Assembly: GCA_023398495.1 (NCBI GenBank)
Contig: JAEWSG010000008.1
Location: forward strand, 9,541-73,540
From: Bacillota bacterium
GTDB lineage: Bacteria; Bacillota; Clostridia; Acetivibrionales; Acetivibrionaceae
Length of the DNA stretch: 64,000 bases
Direction: 5' to 3'
This document shows positions 38,213-47,317 of this stretch, piece after piece. The notes under the pieces are model-generated. The model had not been told where the DNA came from. It worked only from the letters and a program-made list of their open reading frames with translations, and did not search any database. Position 1 is the stretch's first letter, and each line of letters opens with the position of its first letter. The position numbers were made by a program, and so were the translations under genes.

Positions 38213-38905
38213 ATGACAAGAAGTTTTTTTGATAGAGAACTTGAAGAATTGCATATGGATATGGTATCTATGGGTAGTCTTGTAGAAGAATCCATAGAGA
38301 ATACTATAATTGCTTTAAAAAAGCAAGATGTAGAACTGGCAAGAAAAATATTTATGAATGATGATGTTATAGATGATCTCGAGAAAAAAATAGAAAGACG
38401 TTGTCTGAACCTTATCGCCCGTCAACAGCCTTTAGCGAAAGATTTAAGGACTATAAGTGCAGCCTTGAAAATCATTACCGATATGGAGAGAATTGCCGAC
38501 CATTCAGCAGATATCGCTGAAATCACCATAAGAATGGCTAACGAAAAATATATCAAACCCTTAATCGATATACCAAAAATGGCTGAACTCGCTAAAAATA
38601 TGGTAAACAAGTCAATTGATGCATATATCAAACAGGATGTTGAATTAGCAAAGTTTGTTTGCAAAAGTGATGATGATGTTGATGATTTGTTTATGAAAAT
38701 AACCTTAGAGCTTATTAATATTATTAAGAACGATCCAGAATCGGTTGAACAGGCTATAGACTTTATACTGATTGCAAAGTATCTTGAACGAATGGCTGAC
38801 CATGCTACAAATATCGGCGAATGGGTTGTATACAATGTCACAGGTGAACATGACCATCTGGCCAGAGATAATCATCACGATGAAGGAAATGACCCTTTGA
38901 AATAA
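38213..38905 (+). CDS. phoU: Phosphate transport regulator PhoU
   Basis: A 230-residue all-helical protein of two PhoU repeats (about residues 12-100 and 115-205), each with a DxxxD-type metal site: DMERIADHSADIAEI and YLERMADHATNIGEW. It represses the Pho response through PstB and PhoR when phosphate is plentiful. ATG 38213 (MTRSFFD) is preferred because the ATG at 38201 directly abuts AAGGAG. A His-rich tail (HDHLARDNHHDE) is unusual. Confidence 0.94.
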   Translation: MTRSFFDRELEELHMDMVSMGSLVEESIENTIIALKKQDVELARKIFMNDDVIDDLEKKIERRCLNLIARQQPLAKDLRTISAALKIITDMERIADHSADIAEITIRMANEKYIKPLIDIPKMAELAKNMVNKSIDAYIKQDVELAKFVCKSDDDVDDLFMKITLELINIIKNDPESVEQAIDFILIAKYLERMADHATNIGEWVVYNVTGEHDHLARDNHHDEGNDPLK

Positions 38906-38992
38906 GGCCACCTGGAAAACAATATTATAGATAAATGGATTACAGATAAAAATTGCATGCTTTTTAGTAGTTGATAACAGGATGGTGAGGAT

Positions 38993-39709
38993 ATGTCAAA
39001 AAAGCTGATTTATGTTGTTGAAGACGAAAACCATATTCAGGAATTAATAAAATTCAATCTGATGGAAAATGGATATGAAGTTAAATGTTTTGATAATGGT
39101 GAAATAATGCTCGATGAATGCCAAAACCTGAAACCCGATTTGTTTGTTTTAGATATAATGCTTCCGGGCATTGACGGTCTTGAAATTTGCAGAAGGATTA
39201 AAGAAAATTCTGCAACAAAAAAAATACCTATAATTATGTTAACTGCTAAAAATGATGAGTTTGACAAAATTTTAGGTCTTGAGCTTGGTGCTGAAGATTA
39301 CATAACAAAACCGTTCAGCATCAGAGAGTTTGTCACAAGGATAAAAGTGGTATTCAGAAGGCAGAATGATCCATCCTCTGAAAACCCGGATACAATGAAA
39401 GTTGGCAAAATAACAATAGATATTGCAAGACACGAAGTTTATAAAGACAAAAAGTTATTGGAGATGACCTACAAAGAATTTGAACTCTTAAAACTTCTGG
39501 TTATGAATAAGGGAATAGTAATGTCCCGTGATTCACTTCTTGAAAAGGTATGGGGCTTTGACTATTACGGTGAAACACGTACTGTTGATGTTCACATTAG
39601 ATATTTAAGACAAAAAATAGAAGATGATGATAACAATCCGGTATACATAGAAACCGTCAGAGGTATAGGCTACCGTTTTAGTGACAAAGAGGACAAGGTA
39701 AAGATATGA
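38993..39709 (+). CDS. phoP: Response regulator PhoP/PhoB (OmpR family)
   Basis: A 238-residue regulator. The receiver domain (1-120) has the acidic pocket EDE, the phospho-acceptor Asp in LFVLDIMLPG (about residue 53) and the conserved Lys in ITKPF. The winged-helix DNA-binding domain (about 135-232) ends with YIETVRGIGYRF. It is expected to bind the 11-bp repeats before pstS. It overlaps phoR by four bases. Confidence 0.93.
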   Translation: MSKKLIYVVEDENHIQELIKFNLMENGYEVKCFDNGEIMLDECQNLKPDLFVLDIMLPGIDGLEICRRIKENSATKKIPIIMLTAKNDEFDKILGLELGAEDYITKPFSIREFVTRIKVVFRRQNDPSSENPDTMKVGKITIDIARHEVYKDKKLLEMTYKEFELLKLLVMNKGIVMSRDSLLEKVWGFDYYGETRTVDVHIRYLRQKIEDDDNNPVYIETVRGIGYRFSDKEDKVKI

Positions 39710-41469
39710 AGAAGAAAATCACTAAATATTATCTGATTTTAATTGTGGTTGTCATTACCTGTACAGTCATTTTTACATCGCAGATTTGGAAAAAGTTTTA
39801 CAAGGAAGAAGTTGAAAATAAGCTGCAAGGTATTGGACTTTCAATACAGTACCACTTATTGGATGCCGATATTTCTTCTAAAATTGATTATGATTCTCTT
39901 GCAAAAGACTTTTCAAACTACTACAATCACAACATCAAATACCCGGACAACAATCTCAGAGTAACCATTATAGACTATAAAGGAAATGTTCTGGGTGATT
40001 CTGAAGCCGATTATACACAAATGGAGAATCATTATGCCCGAAAAGAAGTTCAAAAAGCTATAACAGGAAATATAGGTAAAGATATACGCAGCAGCATAAC
40101 ACTTAAATCTGATTTATTATACATGGCAATTCCGGTGGAACAATTAGGTGTCATAGTCAGAGTCTCTGTTCCCCTGGTTCAGTTAAACATAATTAACAGA
40201 TTGACTTGGTTTTATTCCATTTTAATAATTATTTCAGCCTTAATTCTAACTGTAATTGTTTCTTCAAAAATAGCCGAATCGGTAATCCAACCGCTAAACG
40301 ATATAATTAATGCTTCAAATGAAATATCTATCGGAAATTATTCTAAGAGGATAACCTTGGCATCAAATGATGAAGTAGGACAACTTGCTCTTCAGTTTAA
40401 TGAAATGGCATCAAAACTGGATGAGACAATATATGACTTAAACAGTAAAAAAATCGAAGTTTTATCAATCGTTGAAAGTATAACAAATGGTATTGTTGCA
40501 GTGGATAAGGATAATAAAATCATTTTAATTAACCCTGCTGCATTTGTTGCTTTTAATATGGACAAAAACTCAAAGGCTACCGGAGAGCATATTTCGGAAC
40601 ATATAAGAAATAATCGGGTCAATTTGCTGTTAAAAGAATCTATAGAACAAAACAAACCCCTTGAGTCAGAAATTTCAGTAGATGATAAAATTCTTCTCAT
40701 AAAAACTGCACCCATAAGTCCCAAAAATGGAACAATAAAAAATTCAGGATGGATTATATCCATTCAGGATATTACAAAAGTAAGAAAACTTGAGCATTTG
40801 AGGACTGAGTTTGTCTCTAATGTTACCCATGAATTAAAAACCCCGATAACTTCGATAAGGGGATTTGTAGAAACACTTAAGAACGGGGCAATAAATAAGC
40901 CTGATGTATCGGTCAGATTTCTGGATATTATTGATATTGAAGCAGAAAGACTGCATGAGTTGATCAACGATATTCTGTCACTGTCTGAGATAGAATCAAA
41001 ATTAAGCGATGCCGATTTAGAAAACATTAGCCTTAGCCCTATAATTGAAGAGGTCTTTGGAGTAATGCAAAATATTGCAAACGATAAAAATATTTTATTA
41101 AAAAACAATATAGCTGAGAAAATATTTATCAAGGCAAATAGAAACAGAATGAAACAACTGGTATTAAACCTTGTTGATAATGCAGTTAAATATAATGTTC
41201 GAAATGGCACAGTAACCGTTGATGCACACAAAGTTGCTGGGAAAGTTATAATTTCTGTTAAAGACACCGGAATTGGTATTCCTGCTGAACATCAACCAAG
41301 GATATTTGAACGGTTTTATAGAGTTGACAAAGGGAGATCAAGAGACATGGGAGGTACCGGTTTAGGCCTTTCAATCGTGAAACACATAATTAATCTATAT
41401 AACGGGGACATTAAGGTCAACAGCAAAGTGGGTACAGGAACTGAATTTATAATTCAACTTCCCTATTAA
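39706..41469 (+). CDS. phoR: Sensor histidine kinase PhoR
   Basis: A 587-residue kinase. TM1 at about residues 8-26, an extracytoplasmic domain of about 130 residues, TM2 near 165-188, HAMP (190-240), PAS (about 250-355), HisKA with phospho-accepting His in THELKTPITSIRGF, and an ATPase domain with NLVDNAVKYN, DTGIGIP and GTGLGLSIVKH. The domain order is that of Firmicute PhoR. The start overlaps phoP. Confidence 0.93.
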   Translation: MKKKITKYYLILIVVVITCTVIFTSQIWKKFYKEEVENKLQGIGLSIQYHLLDADISSKIDYDSLAKDFSNYYNHNIKYPDNNLRVTIIDYKGNVLGDSEADYTQMENHYARKEVQKAITGNIGKDIRSSITLKSDLLYMAIPVEQLGVIVRVSVPLVQLNIINRLTWFYSILIIISALILTVIVSSKIAESVIQPLNDIINASNEISIGNYSKRITLASNDEVGQLALQFNEMASKLDETIYDLNSKKIEVLSIVESITNGIVAVDKDNKIILINPAAFVAFNMDKNSKATGEHISEHIRNNRVNLLLKESIEQNKPLESEISVDDKILLIKTAPISPKNGTIKNSGWIISIQDITKVRKLEHLRTEFVSNVTHELKTPITSIRGFVETLKNGAINKPDVSVRFLDIIDIEAERLHELINDILSLSEIESKLSDADLENISLSPIIEEVFGVMQNIANDKNILLKNNIAEKIFIKANRNRMKQLVLNLVDNAVKYNVRNGTVTVDAHKVAGKVIISVKDTGIGIPAEHQPRIFERFYRVDKGRSRDMGGTGLGLSIVKHIINLYNGDIKVNSKVGTGTEFIIQLPY

Positions 41470-41486
41470 TTAAATTTCGGGTTATA

Positions 41487-41619
41487 TAAATCACGAAAAT
41501 GATTATACATTGGAAAATTTGACTTTCGTGATATTGTATTAAGGAAATTATGGCATCTAGCTCTTATATCCACTGATACTGCTACATTATAAGTATCAAT
41601 TAACACCATAATTTCCTTA
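41487..41619 (+). repeat. Repeat family B, half copy B2, with an unrelated second hairpin
   Basis: 41490-41532 matches hairpin 1 of family B (ATCACGAAAAT arm, 21-base loop, one changed base in the 3' arm), followed by the family B spacer. In place of hairpin 2 there is a 14-bp inverted repeat (41540-41553 with 41606-41619) enclosing a TGATACT/AGTATCA hairpin. It lies between phoR and the terminator at 41625. Confidence 0.75.
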
Positions 41620-41624
41620 GCATT

Positions 41625-41650
41625 TAAAAAAGAGCTATAAAGCTCTTTTT
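41625..41650. terminator. Bidirectional terminator
   Basis: AAAAAAGAGCT and AGCTCTTTTT arms with a short loop, serving phoR (plus) and the 102-residue gene (minus). Confidence 0.85.
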
Positions 41651-41666
41651 CTTTTCTAATTTTCAT

Positions 41667-41975
41667 TTATAAGGCCATAATATCATCCAACACAGCTGAA
41701 AGTTCAACAGGTGTCACTGTATTCTCAGCCAATAGTCTCAATACATCCTGCGTCTTATCCTTATTGCTGTACAAATTCCTGATTATTTCACTTTCAGTAT
41801 AGTTATCTCTTTCTTTTTTGCTAATCTCAATGCCATAAACTTTGTCTCCGGCATTTCCATATATTTCACCATTTTCACTTTCAACCAAATAATATTCCAC
41901 CTGAATTTTTCCACCAGTTTGTATTCCTTCACTTAAGTACAATTCAATCCTTCTTTCCAAATATTTGCTTATCAT
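41667..41975 (-). CDS. Small protein, DUF6514-like, unknown function
   Basis: A 102-residue soluble protein. The central part GKIQVEYYLVESENGEIYGNAGDKVYGIEISK reads as beta-strands, followed by a helix-rich end (SEIIRNLYSNKDKTQDVLRLLAEN, VTPVELSAVLDDIM). This resembles the clostridial family DUF6514, by memory only. GAGGGATAGC stands before the ATG and a terminator follows. No function known. Confidence 0.7.
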   Translation of the reverse strand: MISKYLERRIELYLSEGIQTGGKIQVEYYLVESENGEIYGNAGDKVYGIEISKKERDNYTESEIIRNLYSNKDKTQDVLRLLAENTVTPVELSAVLDDIMAL

Positions 41976-42240
41976 GCTATCCCTCCTCGAAAAATTGTCA
42001 ATATCTTCTTCAGTAAAAATTATTGCTACTGAAACAAAACTGTGGCTTATTGCGTCTATAAGTTGAAGAATCTCAACTTCTTTATGAAAACATTATACCA
42101 AACATATGTTCGATTGTCCATAGTTTATTGAAAAATTTTGGTTATTTATAACCACAAATTAGCAATATTTATAAGCACTGGTTATTTATATTTTTAAAAT
42201 GAATGTCGATATTTGTGTCGAAGGAAGTTATAATAGTGTT

Positions 42241-42341
42241 ATAGATAAATCACGAAAATGATTTTACATAGGAATATTTGATTTTCGTGATATTGTATTA
42301 AGGAAATTGAATCGCGATGTAAAATCTTTATCGCGTTCAAT
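42241..42341 (+). repeat. Repeat family B, copy B3 (best-preserved kissing hairpins)
   Basis: Core 42249-42340 (92 bp). Hairpin 1 pairs 42249-42259 with 42281-42291 (11 bp). Hairpin 2 pairs 42307-42311 with 42336-42340 and 42313-42318 with 42330-42335, with one bulge. Loop 1 GATTTTAC (42260-42267) is fully complementary to loop 2 GTAAAATC (42319-42326), extendable to 10 bp. TATAGAT occurs at both edges, 101 bp apart. It is joined to repeat A2. Confidence 0.9.
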
Positions 42342-42442
42342 ATAGATGAAAAACTCTAAAGTTAAAATTAAAGGACGTTTTTCATCTAAATTAGATAACG
42401 TTTGGGTGCTATATAAATTTAACTTTAGTGTATGTTATCTAT
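42342..42442 (+). repeat. Repeat family A, copy A2 (101 bp)
   Basis: Hairpin 1 pairs 42343-42354 with 42377-42388 (12 bp). Hairpin 2 pairs 42392-42401 with 42432-42441, one G.T pair. Loop 1 CTAAAGTTAAA (42356-42366) is complementary to loop 2 TTTAACTTTAG (42418-42428) over 11 bp. It directly follows B3. The 520-base gap between the small minus-strand gene and the ltaS-like gene holds only these two elements and unremarkable AT-rich DNA. Confidence 0.9.
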
Positions 42443-42496
42443 ATATGTTTTTACTGTTTGTATGAAGGCACAAAATGTTATTGGAGAAAAATAATT

Positions 42497-44563
42497 ATGA
42501 TTATAAAGTTGTTAAATAAGCTTAAGGGTGTTTCTGCTTTAATTTCTGGCTATTGGCTGTTAATATTTTTTATAGCTGCCACAACTTATCTCGAACTTAT
42601 TATTAGACTATGGGTATTTAAAGGACTAAGTTTTGATTTTGCTTTTCCTTTACTTTTTTCAATATCTGCTGGTACACTTTTATTTATCGTTTCAAACCTG
42701 TTTCCTGTTAGAATTAACAAGCTTGTATCCACAACACTGCTAACGTTGCTTATTATTATCTACAGTACACAACTCATTTACTTTAGCGTATTTCGAACCC
42801 CGCTCTCCTTCTTTTCTTTAACAGGAACAGGTGATGTACTTCAGTTTAAGGGTATTATCACCACTGCTATTTTAAAAAACAGCATAGCTGTAATCCTTCT
42901 TTTTGTACCTTTAGTGCTCTTTATTTTTGTTAGCAGAAAGCATGCCTTTACTCGTTTGAAACTGATTCCTTTATGTTTCACCATAATCTTTCTGATAGTT
43001 AGCCATATATTATCTTTATTTTGTGTAAATTTCACAAAAGATATGTCCTTTTCTCAGTATACACTCTATTACAAATCTGCCATACCTGATCTTTCGATAA
43101 AAAAATTAGGGCTTATGACGACAATGAGACTTGACCTAAAGAGGCTTATCTTCGGTTTCGAGCACATTGATGTCAGTCAGGAGTTACCAGAGAGCAGCGA
43201 TAAAGGTGAATCTGTTTCCGGTGATGTGTACAATAGTGAAACCACACCGCTTCCAGTCACTTCAGAAAAAAATACCAGTGCAATCCCAAGTCCAATACAA
43301 ACCGTTTCACAAACTCCTCACTCCTATGGGTCAAATATAATTAATATTGATTTTAAGTCTCTGATTGAGAATGAAAAGGATAAAACTATCGTTGATATGC
43401 ATAAATACTTTTCTTCTTCAGTACCAACTGACAAAAACAAATATACCGGTATTTTCAAAGGAAACAATCTGATTATGATAACAGCTGAAGGCTTTTCGCC
43501 CTACGCGATTAATGCCGAACTTACTCCTACCTTGTATAAAATGTCAAGAGAAGGCTTTGTTTTTAATAACTTTTATAATCCACTTTGGGGAGTAAGTACC
43601 TCTGATGGTGAATTTGTTGCATGTACAGGACTTTTACCTAAATCTGGTATCTGGAGTTTCAGTAAGTCAGGCCAAAACTATATGCCTTTTGTAATGGGCA
43701 ATCAATTAAAAAATCTTGGTTATACCGCTAAAGCATATCATAACCATTCGTATAAGTATTACAACAGACACATTTCACACCCGAACATGGGATATGAGTA
43801 TAAGGGAGTAGGCAACGGATTGAATATAAAAAAAACCTGGCCCGAATCCGATCTTGAAATGATTGAGGTAACAGCAGATGAATATATTGGTTTAAAGCCA
43901 TTTCACGCGTACTACATGACTGTCAGCGGACACTTGAATTACAGCTTCGGCGGAAACTATATTGCAAGGAAAAATAAAGCTTTTGTAGATGATCTTCCTT
44001 ATTCTACTGCATCAAAAGCATATATTGCATGTAATATGGAGCTTGAATTTGCCATTAAGGCTCTTTTAGAAAAGCTTGAAGCTTCTGGAATGGCCGAAAA
44101 CACTGTAATTGCCATCAGTCCTGACCACTACCCGTATGGACTTCCTAAAGAAAACATTGACGAACTTGCAGGCCATAAAGTCGAAGAAAACTTTGAATTG
44201 TACAAAAGCACTTTCATTCTTTGGAAAAAAGGAATGGATACTGTTATTGTAGATGAACCATGTTCAAGCCTTGATATTATGCCTACACTGTCAAACCTGT
44301 TCGGACTAGAGTATGATTCCAGACTTCTGATGGGCTCTGATATTTTATCCGATACTGAACCCCTGGTTGTTTTTTCAAACAGGAGCTGGATCACGGACAA
44401 AGCCAGATATAATACATCTTCTAATTCTGTTGAATACTCAAGTGGCCATAATGCAGATAAAAGCTATATTGAAGCTATAAACAAAATTGTCTCAAATAAA
44501 TTTAAATACTCTGCAAAAATTATTGAAACGGATTATTATAATAAGGTAATAAAGGATAAATAA
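42497..44563 (+). CDS. LtaS-like membrane sulfatase (phosphoglycerol transferase family)
   Basis: A 688-residue protein with five N-terminal membrane segments (to about residue 190), a Ser/Thr/Pro-rich linker (about 225-275), then an extracytoplasmic sulfatase-type domain: LIMITAEGFSPYAI (metal Glu), WGVSTSDGEF (catalytic Thr), GYTAKAYHNHSYKYYNRH and AISPDHYPYG (Asp-His). The layout matches lipoteichoic acid synthase-type enzymes, which transfer phosphoglycerol from phosphatidylglycerol. ATG 42497 has GGAG upstream; the longer frame enters repeat A2. The true polymer is unknown. Confidence 0.87.
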   Translation: MIIKLLNKLKGVSALISGYWLLIFFIAATTYLELIIRLWVFKGLSFDFAFPLLFSISAGTLLFIVSNLFPVRINKLVSTTLLTLLIIIYSTQLIYFSVFRTPLSFFSLTGTGDVLQFKGIITTAILKNSIAVILLFVPLVLFIFVSRKHAFTRLKLIPLCFTIIFLIVSHILSLFCVNFTKDMSFSQYTLYYKSAIPDLSIKKLGLMTTMRLDLKRLIFGFEHIDVSQELPESSDKGESVSGDVYNSETTPLPVTSEKNTSAIPSPIQTVSQTPHSYGSNIINIDFKSLIENEKDKTIVDMHKYFSSSVPTDKNKYTGIFKGNNLIMITAEGFSPYAINAELTPTLYKMSREGFVFNNFYNPLWGVSTSDGEFVACTGLLPKSGIWSFSKSGQNYMPFVMGNQLKNLGYTAKAYHNHSYKYYNRHISHPNMGYEYKGVGNGLNIKKTWPESDLEMIEVTADEYIGLKPFHAYYMTVSGHLNYSFGGNYIARKNKAFVDDLPYSTASKAYIACNMELEFAIKALLEKLEASGMAENTVIAISPDHYPYGLPKENIDELAGHKVEENFELYKSTFILWKKGMDTVIVDEPCSSLDIMPTLSNLFGLEYDSRLLMGSDILSDTEPLVVFSNRSWITDKARYNTSSNSVEYSSGHNADKSYIEAINKIVSNKFKYSAKIIETDYYNKVIKDK

Positions 44564-44574
44564 AACAAATTTGG

Positions 44575-45378
44575 TTACAATTTATGTGACTGTTCAACAA
44601 CCTTCGCAACTTCGTTATATAATCCTTCAACATCTTCGCTCCCAGCACTTTTGCTTAAGTAAATAAGATACTCAATATTTCCTTCCGGCCCCTTGATAGG
44701 TGAAAAATCCAGGCCCTTCACCTTAAGGCCGGTTTCTATACCAAACGTAATAATATCCTTTATTACATCTTCATGAACCTTTGGGTCTCTTACGACTCCA
44801 TGTTTGCCTACTTTATCCCTACCTGCCTCAAACTGCGGTTTAATAAGGCATATCAATTCACCTTCATCAGTCATCAGCTTTACTGCAACAGGAATTACTT
44901 TCTTTAGTGAAATAAAAGAAACATCAATCGAAGCAAAATCCACTAAAGCACCTAAATGTTCAGGTTCAACATATCTGATATTTGTCCGTTCCATACAAAC
45001 TACACGACTATCATTCCTTAACTCCCACGCTAATTGACCATAACCAACATCTACAGAAAAAACCTTTGACGCTCCATTCTTTAACATACAGTCAGTGAAG
45101 CCCCCTGTGGAAGCTCCAATGTCCATTGTTGTCCTTCCCCTTAAATCTATGTAAAAAGTTTTTAATGCTTTCTCAAGTTTTAGACCACCCCTGCTAACAT
45201 AAGGATGCACATTTTCCTTTATAACTATCTCTGAATCTACATCAACTTTAACTCCCGGTTTATCCTCTTTATTTCCTGACACAAAAACTACACCAGCCAT
45301 TATAGAACTTCTTGCCTTTTCCCTGCTTTCAAAAAGTCCTTTGCTTACAAGTAAAACATCAAGCCTTTCCTTTTTCAA
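44575..45378 (-). CDS. tlyA: TlyA-family rRNA 2'-O-methyltransferase
   Basis: A 267-residue protein with an N-terminal S4 RNA-binding domain (RLDVLLVSKGLFESREKARSSI) and an FtsJ-like Rossmann methyltransferase (MDIGASTGGFTDCMLKNGA, DVGYGQLAWELRND, IDVSFISL). TlyA methylates 16S and 23S rRNA; older annotations call it hemolysin A. The TTG start has GGAGG eight bases upstream. It follows dxs, as in other Firmicutes. Confidence 0.93.
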   Translation of the reverse strand: MKKERLDVLLVSKGLFESREKARSSIMAGVVFVSGNKEDKPGVKVDVDSEIVIKENVHPYVSRGGLKLEKALKTFYIDLRGRTTMDIGASTGGFTDCMLKNGASKVFSVDVGYGQLAWELRNDSRVVCMERTNIRYVEPEHLGALVDFASIDVSFISLKKVIPVAVKLMTDEGELICLIKPQFEAGRDKVGKHGVVRDPKVHEDVIKDIITFGIETGLKVKGLDFSPIKGPEGNIEYLIYLSKSAGSEDVEGLYNEVAKVVEQSHKL

Positions 45379-45427
45379 AAAATCCTACCTCCAAATTTCT
45401 TATAAATGACAAAAAATAATTTTTCTA

Positions 45428-47305
45428 TTACAAAACCCTACTCTTGTTTACTATTCTTACTATATCATTTACTATTGATTGTTCATCTAGTCTGTACAAG
45501 TTCTGTAACTCGTTTTTTGACCCGTGACATATAAACTGGTCTGGATACCCGAACATTTTGGTCTTTATATTTATTCCCTTCTGGTTCATTGTTTCAAGTA
45601 CAAGACTACCAAATCCACCTGTTACAGAATTATCTTCGATTGTAATGACACGTCTCGTCTTGATTGCAGAATCAAGAAGCATTTTTGCATCAACAGGTTT
45701 AATAAATCTGGAATATATCACATCACAGGAAATATCCATTTTTTCAAGCATATCAGCTACATTAAGAGCTGTCTCAAGCTTATTCCCAACCGCCGCAATG
45801 GTTACATCATTTCCTTCACGTACAAGGAGAGATTGTCCATGCTTAATCTCAGGAGTATCAATCAGCTTGTCTGATGCCTTTCCTCTTGGATATCTTATTG
45901 CAATAGGCCCATTATATTCTTGCAATGCAAATTTGAGCATTTTTGTAAAATCATTGTAATCACATGGAGCTAATATGGTCATATTGGGTATATGGCTCAA
46001 AAAGGATATATCATATATTCCCTGGTGTGTCTCACCGTCTTCGCCTACAATTCCGGCTCTGTCAATAGCAAACACTACATGAAGTTTCTGAAGTGCAACA
46101 TCATGTAGTACCTGATCATATGCCCTTTGCAAAAAGGATGAATACAGTGCAACAACAGGCTTAATACCATTTCTTGCAAGACCGGCTGCAAAAGTCACTG
46201 CATGCTGTTCCGCAATACCCACATCGAAAAACCTATCCGGAAATTTCTTGGAGAAGAGTTCTAAACCAGTTCCATGCGGCATTGCAGCAGAAATGGCTAC
46301 AACTCTTTCGTCATCATTTGCTAATTTTGACAGCTCACGGCCAAAAATTTCGGAATATCCGGGGCCTCCATGTGATATCACCTCACCTGTCTCAACCTCA
46401 AAAGGAGCTATTCCATGAAAAACATGAGGGTTTTCTTCTGCATATGTATAGCCTTTTCCTTTTTGTGTGCATACGTGCACAAGCACAGGACCTTTTATTC
46501 CCTTTGCTATAGTTAACAGCTTCTCAAGTTCTGATATATTATGCCCATCAACAGGTCCTAAATATTTAAAGCCTATTTCTTCAAAAAATATACCTGGCAT
46601 TATCATATACTTGATTGATCCCTTAACCTTGCCTAATGCTTTCGCTGCACTTTTCCCTATGGCAGGTATTTTGTTGAGCATGATGTCAATATCCTCTTTA
46701 ACCTTAAAATAGAATGGCTCTGTACGTATTTTGCTCAAATACTTCGATAGTCCCCCTACATTCTTAGATATAGACATTTCGTTATCATTTAGAACTACAA
46801 TAAAATTATTAGGTGTTCTAGCTGCATTATTTAATGCTTCAAAAGCCATTCCTCCGGTTAGTGCTCCATCACCGATTACAGCTATGACTGAAGAATTTTC
46901 CTTTTTTAAGTCTCTGGCTTTTGCGATGCCAAAAGCAGCAGAAATAGAAGTACTGCTGTGACCTGTATTAAACGCATCGTGCTCGCTTTCTTTAAACTTT
47001 GGAAAACCGGATAAACCTCCAAGCTTCCTTAATGTATCAAACTTATCTTTTCTTCCCGTAATTATTTTATGTACGTAAGACTGGTGACCGACATCCCATA
47101 CAATCTTGTCATCAGGTGAATTAAATACCCTGTGGAGGGCTAAAGTCAGCTCAACCACACCAAGGTTTGAAGCAAGATGTCCTCCTGTTTTCGACACCTT
47201 TTCAATTAAAAACATTCTTATCTCAGCAGCTAATTCATTCAATTCTTCCAGACTAAGCTTCTTTATATCATCTGGAGAGTTAACTTTATCCAAAAAGTCA
47301 GCCAA
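45428..47305 (-). CDS. dxs: 1-deoxy-D-xylulose-5-phosphate synthase
   Basis: A 625-residue thiamine-diphosphate enzyme, the first step of the MEP isoprenoid pathway (pyruvate plus glyceraldehyde-3-phosphate). The TPP motif GDGALTGGMAFEALNN, the substrate histidine region VGHQSYVHKI and the transketolase-like AEQHAVTFAAG are intact. It starts at TTG (MADFLDKVN) with only a weak GAGATGAAACC site, twelve bases after oapA; low initiation or coupling to oapA is possible. With ispA upstream, this operon supplies prenyl diphosphates. Confidence 0.95.
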   Translation of the reverse strand: MADFLDKVNSPDDIKKLSLEELNELAAEIRMFLIEKVSKTGGHLASNLGVVELTLALHRVFNSPDDKIVWDVGHQSYVHKIITGRKDKFDTLRKLGGLSGFPKFKESEHDAFNTGHSSTSISAAFGIAKARDLKKENSSVIAVIGDGALTGGMAFEALNNAARTPNNFIVVLNDNEMSISKNVGGLSKYLSKIRTEPFYFKVKEDIDIMLNKIPAIGKSAAKALGKVKGSIKYMIMPGIFFEEIGFKYLGPVDGHNISELEKLLTIAKGIKGPVLVHVCTQKGKGYTYAEENPHVFHGIAPFEVETGEVISHGGPGYSEIFGRELSKLANDDERVVAISAAMPHGTGLELFSKKFPDRFFDVGIAEQHAVTFAAGLARNGIKPVVALYSSFLQRAYDQVLHDVALQKLHVVFAIDRAGIVGEDGETHQGIYDISFLSHIPNMTILAPCDYNDFTKMLKFALQEYNGPIAIRYPRGKASDKLIDTPEIKHGQSLLVREGNDVTIAAVGNKLETALNVADMLEKMDISCDVIYSRFIKPVDAKMLLDSAIKTRRVITIEDNSVTGGFGSLVLETMNQKGINIKTKMFGYPDQFICHGSKNELQNLYRLDEQSIVNDIVRIVNKSRVL

Positions 47306-47317
47306 TTAGGTTTCATC

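Noticed and set aside
41466..41666. 66-codon open frame on the minus strand next to phoR
   Set aside because: It runs through repeat B2 and the terminator hairpin, has no binding site, and its C-terminal residues are simply the translation of the repeat.
42241..42442. CRISPR array or riboswitch
   Set aside because: There is no regular repeat-spacer series, and the elements recur in both orientations near unrelated genes, unlike a ligand-bound leader.
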